Below are positions 33,401 through 48,000 of a DNA stretch of 64,000 nt, one piece after another; the stretch's first letter is position 1; every line of letters begins with the position of its first letter. The notes under the pieces were generated by a model, which was given only the letters and a program-made list of their open reading frames with translations, did no database searches and was not told the DNA's origin. The stretch lies in contig CP136062.1 in assembly GCA_032622095.1 (NCBI GenBank), positions 157,536,875-157,600,874 on the forward strand, given 5' to 3'. The position numbers and the translations under genes were made by a program. The DNA comes from Siphonodentalium dalli (Eukaryota; Mollusca; Scaphopoda; Gadilida; Siphonodentaliidae).

Positions 33401-36400
33401 TGGAGAGGGGAACAGCAATGCTTATTAGAAAAGCCTGAACCGATTGAAAGTATTGTGTAACGTCTATGTCTTTGGCGAGAAGTTTTAATCTTCAGTCTCT
33501 CCATGCAAATTTGGATAACACCAAATCAATTGACTAAGACCAGAAACTAACTAAAATGTTCAGTTTGAATTAAGTCACTGGGTTTATGATGTACCGAGTA
33601 CTATACATCACTGGTTATTTGTCGCATCTGATGGACATTTCACTAACATTCAGTAAATTGTACTGACAAGTTCCGTATGCACGAACAAACACAATACATA
33701 TGGTACTCACATAATGGTCGTCACCCCTGAATAGAACGGTCAATACATGGAGCCGCCGCTACTCATTATACAATGCATAGTGTATGTATTGTTTGCGGTT
33801 AAAGTGCAAGTATGGAATATCGAACTGGTCACTCATTGTCTGGAGTGGACCGACGGTGATGTGACCAATTGTGTCAGACTGTTGGGTAGAACAGGATTTC
33901 ATTCACATATATTTCCCATAATACTTATGAACTGTTCGTTTCGAATATTTCATGGGTGTCCACGTTATAGTGAACACATTTAATAATACGTTATAATGAA
34001 CACATTTAATAATACGTTATAATGAACACATTTAATAATACGTTATAATGAACACATTTAATAATACGTTATAATGAACACATTTAATAATACGTTATAA
34101 TGAACACATTTAATAATTTGTAAACTACAAGTAGATCTCGACGGAAACATGTATTCTTAAGAAACATTATAGTCAACTTTGTCGCACGATCTTTGTAATA
34201 GTTTTGTCTCTTTCAATTCTTTCCCAAGTTATACAAAAATGTACAGAATGTTTCAGTATCCAAGTGTGAGAATGTGTGAATAATTATGCTTGCTTTGTGA
34301 CATATTTGATTTACGTGTTGGCCAAATTTGATTTTCTCGTCAATTATCACACTAATTGCCCGTTCTGATTAACTTGTCAAAATTGGTTGTTCTGTTGTAC
34401 ATCAGCAATATGATGCTTACATCTTGACCTGCTCAGGGTTTCTCGGAATGACTAACACGAAGGAAACTGGACTGAATACCTGTGCGTTTGAATTTATTCA
34501 TCAACTGTTTCTCAAATCGTTTCCTAAATGTACCTACACACACAGTGACGCGACATTCAACTTATTAAATTCGATAATTGTCTGACAATTTCAGCTCGGA
34601 AAGAAGGGGAACGAACGCACTCAACAGTGGATGGGAAAGCATATGAAATATGTGACTGGCAGGTAACTGTGCTCTATATGTATCTATATTCTCTACAACA
34701 AAGGGTCAGTTGAAATCATGCAGGCAAGGGTGAAGAAATTACGTTGTACCGATGAACAGTCCTCATTTCTACACATGTACAACAGTAGTGCAAAGAGTAG
34801 TGCAAAGAGTATAGTGAAAACCAATTCCCCGCATGGCTGATGATGTTAACAATTAAAGGCCAGTGTTCGCCGATATTGCAAATTTCTTTCAGTTTGCATC
34901 AGGAATAATGAACTCTTTCCGATAGTTAGTACATGCAATTTATCTTCAATTATGTGGTGTGTACCAGTGTCAACATTTATGTTGATTGCGAACGAGCGTG
35001 TTGTTCTCAGAGTCTGATTAACACGAAGCAACGGAATAGACTGGCTGCGGCATATTTGAACATTCTCATGAAAATACCAACAGTTAAGTTTGATTTCGAA
35101 CTTGCGTTCAGGAAGTGGATGGATGTGAAATCGCGTAGGATTTTCTAAAATGTTTGAATTTTAAACGTTATTCTTAATTGGTTGATGTTGTATATTGCCA
35201 AGACTTATAAGTGCTGATAACTTTGAGTGAATAAATGTTTATATCGTATTACATCTTGTGCTAATGTATCCCACAGTATGTGGCTAAACTATTTTCAAAA
35301 GTGGCTGAACATATTGCACAGGTGGCTAAACAATGGCTACAAAGAATTCTGGGCCAGGTCGAACATTGTTAAAGGCAGCTAGCTGTAACAATAGATACCT
35401 TTCGCAAAATCACGAATACGCTTACGGATATGGACAATATGTCTTGCGTATACATGAAGCTACAGTCTTGAAATATGATATTGTGGCATTCTATTTCTAG
35501 TTTCCGTTCGCCCAAGGACTTTTTATTTTAGACAATATAATTGCTCAAGATGATATTGTGACACCTAACAATGTATCAATTTAAATCACTACTATGCTAA
35601 TGATTTTCATTGCTGGTAAACATAAATAATAAATAATAGTTTTGTATTTCATAAAATCCACCGAAGTGCTCTAAAACACTTGGCATGTTAAACATAAAAT
35701 ACAATTTCAAATATAAGACATAATTATGGACATCAACAAAAATGTAGAACTATAAGTGAGACGTTACTAAGAAATACAAAAGCGCATAAAATTACAAATC
35801 GAAAAAATTAAAAAGTTACTGGTAAATTGGGGTTGATAACATGCTAAAAAATGCTAACAGCGAAAAATGGGGGTAAAATGGCGAACGGGTAACAAGATAA
35901 AAATAACAGGAGAAGGGGGTAAAATGGGGAAAGATCAGAAAACGAGTAAAATTGAAACGAAACATATTGATGAGACTAAGGTGCTTAATTAGTGATCCAA
36001 ACTTTATAAGAGATAGAATATTATCAACAAAGATTATTTGCATAAGTATTGTTTGTTTGTTTTTTTGTTTGTTTGTTGGTATTTTAAGATAAAAAATAAA
36101 AACAGTTATCAAACACATATGTACACGAGTTAAGTTCAGCTGGTGTTTTTATTGGATGATGCGCATGCCGTTACCTTTCACCTGGTATAGCCTGGAACAC
36201 CCTAGCTGACCATGGCTACTCGCTAATGTGCTTCGGTTGTAATTCCAAGTCTTTGAATGCTGCTTGGAATAAGAATGTTTTCAGTTGCTTTTTCACATGC
36301 CTATCGCCTTTTATTAAATCATGTATTTTTGCTACTCTAGGACCGGGAAGCGGACGAAGAACTGCGTCTACGGAAAAATTCATTTCGCAGACTTTGGGCA

Positions 36401-39400
36401 TAGAACGCCTAAGGTTTGTATACCACCGACCAACAAACCGACCATCCCGGGCGCTTCACCCAAATAGTCATTTCAATAAGTTAACAGGAATGAAAACCAA
36501 AAGAACTACAAATGGACTTTCGGGAGCCTTTACGCAGCGTCGTAGGGGCAAACCAAAAATTTGTAAAAAAAAACTTTAAAATATGTGTTCTGCCGGTAAG
36601 CACAATAGGTTCAGATGTGTTGGTTGTTCAATGGTTTAACCCTTTACCTAACAGAACGGCCCTGTGCCAATGCATTCTCTTATATATGCGAGTCGACCAT
36701 AGGTCGCCTCGCATATATAAGAGAATGCATTGGCTTAACACATTAAAAATGATAAAATTGTTAAAGAATGTAAGAACAAATGGTAAAAAGTGTGAAAAAC
36801 AGATTTTGTTTAGGCCAATGCATTCTCTTATATATGCGAGGCGACCTATGGTCGACTCGCATATATAAGAGAATGCATTGGCACAGGGCATAACTGTAAC
36901 CATCACAATGTGGTCAATGAGCCGGTTCCAATGATATCCATATTTGTATGGTTTTATTGAGACAGACCGAAGATATTTTAGGCTGTTGAAGCTTTATTTG
37001 GCCGGTTTTGGCCGTTTTGTTGGGTAAAGGGTTAAGCGGAGATCAATCTCTATCCCGTGGACACGGGTAGTTATTCCAAGAATAGGGGTATCATGTGGCC
37101 AAATAGTGTATATCATGATACCCTTGTCTAAGACTTGTATCATGCTATTGTCTACTATATCATTACACCGATTTGACCATCCCTCGACTATACAATAGTT
37201 ACTACCAGTCATAACCAATTAGGAATATGATCTTGTTAATTATATATATATGCTTGTATGTTCTCATACGATATTATTTATATCTGCCACGTATTGTGTT
37301 TACTAATACATTTAAACCTGGCAGTTACAATCACTTTGGAAAGGAAGTTTATCCTAGATCCGGGAACACATCAAACTCAATATACTATCTTATGTACTAT
37401 CGGATACTACATATGTACTAGTATATATATAGAATACACATTCCAGTCGTAGACGATACAGCACAGTTTTCAACACATTACCACGCGGCTACTGATGGTG
37501 TATTTTATTTATGCCATAGTTAATATTTGTTTCGGCATTTAGCTGTACTATAGTATTGCTACTCTGTTGGTTACGTTTTAATATGTCCTCTACCGAGTGA
37601 CCCAAATACTTAAAGGTATGCCTATGGGTAACGCGTAGCAACACATATACTTCATTCAGTTAATCACCTCTTTCTGCGTGAGCCATTGGGCCATCAGTCA
37701 GCTGATCATTACTCGCATTGAAAATTCCAGTTTCCAAACAACAGTAACAAGTATAATTGTTCATATTTAACGGACACCACACCACTTTACAATTTCAAAT
37801 AAATCATGTTTTGATCAGAAACAAGGTTATGGTCACTTAAAATTCAACGCGGGAAATTTGAAAAACAAAACAATATTTTCTATTAGTATTACTGTGGCAA
37901 ATTAGTATTAGTATTGTCGATTTGGATGTGTGTGTTGCTAAACAAAGATAGACATCTCCCGATTTTCAGTCACACATGTTGACGTTCACAAGCCTACAAC
38001 TAGTGTCTGTCGTTTTCAGATTGATGTCTCCAGAAGGTGAAGTTAGTGACGCTATCATTCTGCTTAGGCCTCAGCTGCTTGGGGAGACCTAGCATCATAT
38101 TTAATTTCCCCGGTTGAAGTTGGTGATGTTCAACCATTAGTCACCTCGATTATGCATATTATGTTTTTGCGAAGTAGGGGATATATAAACTTTCCAGAAG
38201 GGAAAAATAACTAAAAACAATGTTCATTTGAGACTACAGATACTTTCCAAAAGATAAGGCCTAAGCAGAATGAAGTCCCCAGAGGGCGAATTGGGTGATG
38301 TTAGCTCTGTGCGGGATAGCGTAACTAAATTCACCCTCTGGGACCTCATTATGCAAATGGACGTCCACAGTTTTAGTATTCTGCTTACAGAGAAGTCCTT
38401 CCTTGCAAGGGGTAGTTTGTTGAAGCATTTTCGCTATTGTGACCATTTGACGATACATGTACGTTACGTACATCTTACTGAGCAGGAACGATGTCCGTGG
38501 AATTATTTTAAATACTATGCCGAGCATTTTCGATCAATAGTACGAGACAGTGCCAGCCGCCGTTCGCTATTTTTCTCGGAATGAAGATGAATATGTGCGT
38601 TTGTTTCCTTTACATAACTTTCGACAGCGAAGTCGACAGAGGTCAATTATGGTCTAGTTCTACTATATGTATAAACGTTAGACGACGGACGAGGTGTCGT
38701 TGAAATATTTGTACCCAAAGAACAAATATGTACCCACAGTTGGGTGTAAAGCTGAAATTTACAAAATATGTGTTATACACACGTAATATGGTATAACTAT
38801 AGTATACAACCTTTACATATGAGGTAAACTGGAAATACGTTATGCTTCCTTCTCAAGTTGAATTGACTGTATGTGCAGGGACTGCAGGGTTTGAGGAAAC
38901 ACATATTTTGTAAAGCTGAAATTTATAAAATGTGTGTTATACACACAATAACACTAGCATGGGTAATATGGTATAAATATAGTATACAGCCCTTTACATG
39001 TGAGGTAACTTGACAATACGTTATTCTTCCTTCCCAAGTCGAGTTGAATGTATGTACAGGGTTGGAGTTTGAGGATAAAAATATCCGTAAATAAGTGTAT
39101 ACCATCCTTCCAATTGTACAATTTTGCAATTTGGAGGCCATATTGCACTAGTTTTATTGCACAACAATGCATGCTATTTATATTGTACACATGATTTTGA
39201 ATCACGTTGCTAGTTTATGTCATATTATATTACAGTACTGCATGGTATCACCACATGATGAAACTGAAACTCTGCTGGATATGGCACACGATGTGTGGGA
39301 ATTGAAGCTGCCGAATATTCTCATTTGTGTCTACGGGAAACTTTCAAAGAACCAAGATCTGTTAAACTGCGTCAATAGAATGGGTGAGCATTATACAGTT

Positions 39401-42400
39401 GTCGCCCGCTATCGATGGAGACATTATGCAGTTGTCGCCCGCTGTCGAGGGAGACATTGTGATTTGTCTCCTGCTGGAGAACGGAATTTCGTTCTCGAGC
39501 GGGTGACAAATCTCAATGTATCCCGAGAAAAAGGGCAACAATTGCTTTGTTATCCGAGCACTAAAGAAAAGGCCCTGGCTTTTCACACGCACGTTATTGC
39601 ACAATGTGTTAACGCATCGCATGATTTACCATCATGTTATGGTTAAATCTTCAATATCGGACCATGCAACGTAAACAAATAAGCCATAGAGGTATGTTAT
39701 CCCCGTCTGCAATTTGGCTTATTCAATGTCGTCTTTTGCGCGGAATTTACTCGCGATGTTAATTTCATTATGATCTTTCCCGAATACTATTGGAAAGTTA
39801 TCGATTTCACAAATGTACATTAATATGTGTGCCAATACATCTTTTATATCATAAAATGTGTGAGATGTTTGTTGTGTTCTGACATTTTAATATAACTGAA
39901 TTCTAGAGAAGGAAGCAGAATGTTATGTACAAAGTATGTGATGATTATCTATAATTGACTTTGACATTTATTTTAGGCACCAACTTTTACAATATTGATT
40001 TCGTGGGAATATAAACTCTAGATATATAACATCCCCCTTTTTCCACAAACACTACAAAGCTCTACTTAAGTCGCAATGGTATTTACAGTCATAATGAGTC
40101 ATTGAGAATATTGTTCGTCTCCAGTTGTATTCATTTTCATATCTCAATGGTGGTTTTGATATTGTGCCACTTCTGGTTTGTGAATTTTGAATTGGGGTAC
40201 TTATGATTATACTAGAAGTTGGAGTTATGTCCTGATCATAATTATCGAATTTAAAGTTTCTGTAGTCCTTCTCATTTGTTGCCAAAATGTCTAGTCTATT
40301 ACTTCGATACATGCCACCAGATTTAGTTTCTATGATGTATGAGTTCGGCGCATCAGAAATGTCCTTCACCTTTGCCGGTATCCACTGATTGGTTTTCACA
40401 TTCCCCATTCTACCGACTTGTCCTTTTGTTAGAGGTGTTGGTTTCTTGGCCGATCGATCACGAACAGATTTCTGCTTCTGATATCTTTTTCGAAGTTTGT
40501 TAAACACATCTTGTTTTGTTTTATGTTTGAGAACTTTATTGCTCACTGATGTGCGTGTTCTCAGCTTTCTACCGAATAAAATCTGGGAGGAGCTGTTGAC
40601 AAACCTTTCTTGAAGATAACCTTGAAGATAACTTCGAGCGGTTTATGATCCGTCTCGGTGTTCACAACTGTTCCATACACCTTTTGTCGAAATCTCTCCA
40701 GACCGAACAATATGGCCGTCATTTCTTTTTCTAACTGGCTATTATTTTGTTGACAATCAGTTAATGTTTTTTATGCATAAGCCACAGGTTGCTGATTTTG
40801 TAGCAAACGCGCACCTAACGTATTTGTGGACTCGTCAACTGAATATATGACATCTTTATTCACATCTAAATGCTGTAGAACAGTTGCATTCGTTATCGCG
40901 AACTTTGACTGCTCGAATGCAGATTTGTGCCGTGTATTCCAATACATCTGTGATATCATAGGATGGAAGATGTTTGTTGTGTTCTGAGTGTTTAATAACT
41001 GAACTCTAGAAAAGGAAGCAGAATGATATGTACCATATTGAGTTCGAGGGAATATGAACTCTAGATATATAACAATTCCCAAGTTCGTCGGTATCCCCAC
41101 ACAAAATAAATACTTCTATGATCACAATGCAGACATTGTGGAGAGGTCTGATATGGGGGATAAGCGTACAGGACCATTCATTCGCGGCAGATGTTTGTAT
41201 TGCGTTATACACCAGCAAGAGTATGGTATAACCAACCGACCTCAAGGATCGATTAGTTCAATATTGCACCATTATTTAGATGTGAATATATTGAATCATC
41301 CAGATGTTTCGATGTAAAAAGTACATAATAACACTTTTCAGATAACAGTATCAACTTTGAGTATTAGTTTTCATTAAATATATGCAAACTAGCAAACAAC
41401 ACAACTGTTTTTTTTTCGAATCCTACAAGATTTATGATATAGTACGTCTGGACAGGAGCCAAACAAATCTAGAATGTTTATTAGAAGTGCACCGTGCATA
41501 TAATCTTATAAGATATGTGGAAAATTAAGTGACTGAGATATTCAGACATTTGAGACAGTCCAAAGACTTGGACGTAAGAGGATAAACTCGACGACTAGCT
41601 TTTCCTAAAATCATGGCAACGGTCATGCATTGTCTGTTATATATAGTTGACAGCTGCTGTTGTATGCGGTGTTTAGTGTATATTGGTTCAAGGATATGTC
41701 AGATGTTCATTCAAGGCAACTGGATTTTCAGTGAAAGTAAAACTGTTGCAACTTGCAGATACATTAGCTGACCAATCGGAAATGGAGATTTTCAATATTT
41801 TTTGTGTATACCATTACGGAGTATTCAAGTAAATGGATAGAGGAATATGGCTGTTGTGTTGTTGATTCATCAGTTTATCAGTTTTATTAAATACTAGAAG
41901 GGTTACCCGGCGTTGCCCAGGTTAAAGTGATGTGAAACCCTCTGCATACTGTGGATATATGGCGGGAATAGAGGATACTCTTGTTCAAAGCGTTACCCAT
42001 ATTTTCATAAATTATATATCCAAATAGCATCACAAAGCATGATTGTTACACACGAAATATAAGTAGTAGCTCACCGTGTCGGATCAGAGCGATTGTCATG
42101 TTGTTTATCGCGATTAATCCGTCCCACCAATAAAGAACTATTTATTTATTTACAACTGCGTATACTTCAGACGTTATAACATGAACATCATAAACACATT
42201 AGTTCGCAAAAATAAAAGACGACAATTGGGTTTCATATAGAGTTGCATCAATCAATCTAGTGGGTTTGACTAAGATTTTGAGGACACCTGGTTATCATAT
42301 TTCCATGAAGATACAGATATTTTAAAGAAATATCCAGGTGCTCCTCTGTTCATGGTGCTATATACTGGCTAATTATTCTCAGTTTTAAAGAAATGTTGCT

Positions 42401-44990
42401 ATGCAACTATATCAGCTGCATGTGCCCGACTCAGAGCGATATTTTGAGTTGTTTATGTTAGGCGATGAGTCTGTTCTAACACATGAATATATCTTCTGTA
42501 TATTGGGCAGATATAACCTTGTCAGATGTCAGTATTGGAGGATCCTGAAAAGTTATGTTCCACTGACTCCGTTTTTTTTATCTCAGAAAAAATTATATTT
42601 GACGACACACTGTGATCAATATTGTTGAACAGGCCTTCTATATATACATTTCCATATCTCTTGTAACATTTGTATGGTAACTATATTGAATGGGCAGACT
42701 CAATTGTGTTATAATATTAACATGTAGCTAATATTTTAACATGTACCATTCTCTTCCTCGTAAAAAGTTACCACTTTGAGAATGCCTTTGTGCCATCTCG
42801 ATTGTATCCCGTGAAGTTATATATAAAACACATACAGACAGACATATATTTGCATATATATTTAGGCATCAAATGTGACGTTTTAACACGCACGATTTGA
42901 TTCCTCGTATCATTTGAGAAGAACGTGTATGAATTTGATGTTAATTTGCACTAAACATTATTCTATCCGTTTTGGTAATCCGCCCGTCCCTATTTAGGAC
43001 TCAAGTGGCACCACATTTGACATAATTAAACCCCAAACTTACGACTCATTATAGAGAAGAATATATATATATATATTTTTAATATTGGCGAGTATACAAA
43101 TTCGTATCAATCTAGGGCCCCCACATCTCTCACCGAAATGGCACAAATTTGGCGTATTTAAACCACACGATTAGATTCCTCGAATCACGGAGAAGAATAT
43201 GTATCAGTCTGGTGGAAATCGGCACTAAACATAATTTATTGTTTATCAATTGTTGTGTCTCTCTCACCTTGTCTCGAATGGCACCACTTTTGACATCTTT
43301 AAACTACACAATTAGACCCCTGATACCATGGAGATGATTATTTATAAGGTTAGTGCTGATCGGCGACTAAACAATATTTTTAGTGCCCACCCCACACCAT
43401 CTCTCACACAAACAGCACCAATATATCGTCTTAAAATCACATGATTTGATTTTTCATATCATGGATAAGAATGTTTATCAATTTGGTGAAAATTGGCGCT
43501 AAAATTATTGTGTATGAATTCTAGTGCCCCTCTCATTTTCAGTGCACCCTGACTCGAATGACGCCACTTTTAACAGTTTTAAGCCACATCATTAGACTCA
43601 TCATACCATGTGGAGGATTAAAAAAAAGTTTGGTAGCAATGGGTGACTAAAACAATTCTTAACAATGTTAGTGCCCCCCCCCCCCCATTCTCACATCCAA
43701 AGGACACCAATTTGGCGTCTTTAAATCACACAATTAGATTCCTTGTTTCATGGAGAAGAATGTGTATTAATTTGGTGGAAATCGGCGCTAAAATCATTTG
43801 TGGATGATTTTGTAAAAGTTTTTGTATAAAATTGCGAGTATACAAATCCGTATACAATTTAGGGCCCCCATATCTCTCAACCAAAACGGCACTAATTTAG
43901 CGTATCTAAACCAAACGATTAGATTTCTCGTATCACGGAGAATATATATAAATCTGGTGGAAATCGGCGCTAAACATATTGTTCATCTTTTTCGTGTTCC
44001 TCTCACCCTCTATGCATCCTGACTCGAATGGCCCATGTGTGACAGTTTGCGACATCCTTTAAACCACCCAATTATACTCCTCATATCATGGAGATGATTA
44101 TTGATAAGTTTGGTACTAATCGGCGACTAAACCAGTGTTGATCAAATTTAGTGCTCACTAACCCCCAACTGTCGCACAAACAGCACCAACATGGCGTCTT
44201 TAAATCACACGGTCAGACTTAAGCCACACCATACCATGGGGATGCTAAGTATAAATGTGGTGGTGACTAAACCCATTCAAATTGAGTGCCCCTTCCACAA
44301 ACTTTCATCCAACTGACAGCAATTTGGAGTCTTTAAATCGCACAATTAGATTCCTTTTATCATGAAAAAGAATATACATCAATTTGGTGGAAATCGGCGC
44401 TAAAATTAGTTTTATCAATATTGGTGGCCCTCTCCCCTTCCGTGCATCCCTGACGCGAATGGCGCCACGTTTGACACATTTAAACAGCACCATTAGATTC
44501 CTCATATCATGGCAATGATTATATAAAAGTTTCGTGGCAATCGGCGGCAAAAATTGTGTCTGCCCCTCCCCTGTTCCGCCCCTGACAACGGCGTCACTTT
44601 CAAAAATTCTAAGCCGCACCATTATCTTTCTCGCAAAACGTTACCCCTAGTAGACCCGTTTGGTGCCATCTAGATGGTCCCTCGGCGCTAAACTTAGTTT
44701 ATCAATTTTGGTGCCCCTCTCCCCTTCCATGCGTCCCTGACTCGAACGGCTGCACTATTGACATATTTAAACCATACCATCAGAGTCCTTATATCATGAG
44801 GATGATTATATATAAGTTTCGTGGCAATCGGCGACATTTTTTTCCCTGCCCCTCCCCATTTTTTGCCCCTGACAACAACCGCGTCACTTTAGAAAATTCT
44901 AACCCGCACCATTATCTTTCTCGTGAAAAGTTACCCCTAGTAGACCCCTTTAGTGCCATATAGATGGTCCCCTGTGAATTTCTATAGAAC

Positions 44991-45025
<35 letters not shown>

Positions 45026-48000
45026 TTCGCAAATATAGATATAGATTATTTACCTGCATGATATTTACATTTTACTAATGTTTTACCTCACCCCAAACAG
45101 TTTCATATGTATTTCATTCAACACATGTATATGTATCTGCCGGGAGTTCAATATAAAAAATTGCATTTCTATTTGAAATTAGGTTGGATAGTTTCGCAGT
45201 TTGCACTCAGCAAGCCTACGTTATATTAACGACCTCAAAATGATTGGGTTAGTTTAAACATATCTTTGTCTAATTTGATAATACATAGTAAATGACACAT
45301 ACAATTTGTATACAGACAATGGGATTGGAGGACAAGTGCTGACTCATTTATGAGTACCCCCTCTCCCGTTTGTCATTACACTGAACAATAGATACAGAAC
45401 AGTGGCAAAGCAACTACCAAAAGCAAGTTGAACATATATACAAGTACATATCTCCGGTCTTTCTCCGCCGAGTCAATAATGAGTTTGTATATGTATTTGT
45501 TGAAAGTCGTGTTTGTTTAAGTCATTTACTGGCTTATACATTTAGTTGCGAGAGTTAGTCAAAAGAACCTTGTTTTGTCTCACGGATGAATAAATGTACA
45601 GCTAAGAAAATGTTTTCGTTGTCGCAATCACGTAGAGCGGGGTCTCCAAAATGCTAAATTTTTAGTGAGTAAAAATTGTAATGAAGTAATTTATTTAATT
45701 GGGGAATTTTGAGGATTGAAGTAATGATTGAAGTAATGATGCAAAATACAAATACTGGCATTTGATCAATTTGGAACAATAATATAAACAAGTATACAGC
45801 GCGTCTGTAAAAACTACACGATATACTACTTATAATGTACGGTGCAACTAAGTATTTGTCCGTGTTTTGTGGCGTTTACATGTGGTTCGCAGTGAATCAG
45901 GGGCGGTCCATGGCAAGTCTCCAGTATTGGTTCATCCCAATCTACTCCACACACGTTCATAGAGAGATGATTCATTGACTAAGAGCAGCCCCAACAACAT
46001 ATGCACAAATAATAGTGAATGCTAATGAGGTTAATAAAACGAAAAGGAGAACAGACAACAAAATCTATGCTAACCCATCTGGGATAGATATCCACCAGAT
46101 GAGCCGATTGATCCTTGCCTGGAGAGGGCATAGCCATGAATTGGCTATCTTAAGGTCCCATTACACGATTAAGCTTGCTTAATTCAGCTCCAAATGGTAA
46201 CCACAGGGAGTTATGCTGGATGTTCACGTTACACCATCCAGCAAGCTTTTAAAAGCACTGTTTTATCAGGAAATCCTTCACAGACTGTCCATCATAATTA
46301 ACTGGTCTGTGGTTATATTTACTAACTAGATTCCAATATTGTGAACTACACATGTGTCTTTTATCAGATATCAGGAGGAATTATGTTATTTAATTGCTAC
46401 TTGACATTAATGTGGATCCATGCTGAATGAAAAAACGGCCGGGTTCCATTCCCTACAGCTTGCTCAATGGGTAATAAAAAGTGCTGAGCTGTATGACATG
46501 GCATGGTATTACACGATGCAGCTCGCCTCTTGAGCTTGCTGAATAAAGGAAGCTTAATCGTGCAAAGGCACCTTTACGGTCCATCCCAATTAGTCATTAA
46601 AATAACAGGTTGCTCTGTCTGGACGTTTGTATATAATTTAGAATTACTGTGGTCACGGTGGATCACCGCAAACAATTCACCGAATGATCTACATTTGTAT
46701 TAGTGGGGTATCCATGTGTTGCGTTTTTCGCTTATCGCACACTTTTTAGGTACTGTATGGCGTATTATGAAGGTATAAGCAGCACATACTATCACTTTAA
46801 CCATTCCACGTCTAAATACTCATTGACGAGTAGTTCCTGTGGGAAATGTATATCCTTCTGCACTTCTATTATAATGTTATCTCTGTCGTCTGCTCATGTT
46901 CACTGAATACCCCTCCAAATGTATAATAGACCACCCCAATGCATATTTTTTATAACTGAAGGGATAATCCATTTAGTAAAGGAAGGGTTAATATGACGTG
47001 TTTATTTTAGGTGGCTGGTTGGTAACTGATGGCTTGTTGAAGAACACGACTGCCTACGATACATTGAATTTAGACACAGACGCCCATCACATCAGCGGCC
47101 CGCCGAATATTGGGATGGCGAATTGGAGTGAAATCACAGAAAGCCCGTCACTCATGATGGTTTGAAAAACCTTACTACTATTTGAAAATTCGCGCTGGGG
47201 TTCAACAATTCCTAATTTTTTGGATCTAACACGACTATCGTTCCGACTCTAACGCGATGCTAATGGTGATATCTTAAGGAAACAACTAGCGTATTGGGAA
47301 AAATGATAATTATTAGTGCGATTGTCTTAATTGGCTCTTTAAATTCTTTGTAAAATCAGTTGGTAGCAGGCACAAGGTCGTTCAATTGCAACCAAACGAA
47401 GATTGACGCTATTGTTGTGCTCAATCGATGCTTTGGTCAGTAAATAATTCGCGAAAAAACATAAAAATTCTAACTCCTGGCAATGTTTATTAATGAAAAT
47501 AAAAGACTTTAAGAGACAAAATCGAGCCAACAATGATCTATGCCGTTTCGAACCAACGAAGAGAAAAGTGTCATCTACTGGTATTGAATTTAAATTAAAA
47601 GTGTTTCGTTGGCTCCGACTCTAATGTTCGATAGCTCCGACCATTATCCTGGGAGAAGTGATCGGTTCTGACTCTAACACAGCGATGACCTTGCTTGTTT
47701 TTTCCAGTTTAATAGATCTGATTTCGAGTTGAATGAATGCTCAGTCGATCTTGGGAATTATCATTTATTCATATTCAATAGACACTATCGGACACTCCAG
47801 CAGTTTGAGAGATCAGGAATTATTAAAATCAAAGCTTAGAATTAGGTTTGATGAATGGTAATTATAAAGCAACCGCTTGGGGAAGAATTGACACGTTGCA
47901 TATGAAAAGCCAGCTGAGTAAAAGAAAGAAAATGTTGGAGTTATGAGTTTCTTTCAAACACGGATGAATTATATTTATAGGATGGTGGACACTGGCCGGC

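Noticed and set aside
33963-34118. CRISPR-like direct repeats (also 54127-54333 and 56666-57753)
   Set aside because: The repeats are head-to-tail with no unique spacers, and the genome is animal, so these are satellites.
36226-36579. 117-residue + strand open frame over the TRPM-like exon 4 region
   Set aside because: It is in the wrong frame. The real exon (36341-36413) is in another frame, with matched phase to exons 3 and 5 and the YG-I-F motif.
39167-39646. 159-residue open frame taken as a single gene
   Set aside because: Only 39236-39383 has family similarity and splice borders. The flanks are intron, including a tandem repeat.
40052-40546. 164-residue - strand frame as a host gene
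   Set aside because: The sequence matches the integrase C-terminal region of Gypsy-type elements and is joined to RNase H-like sequence and LTR pieces.
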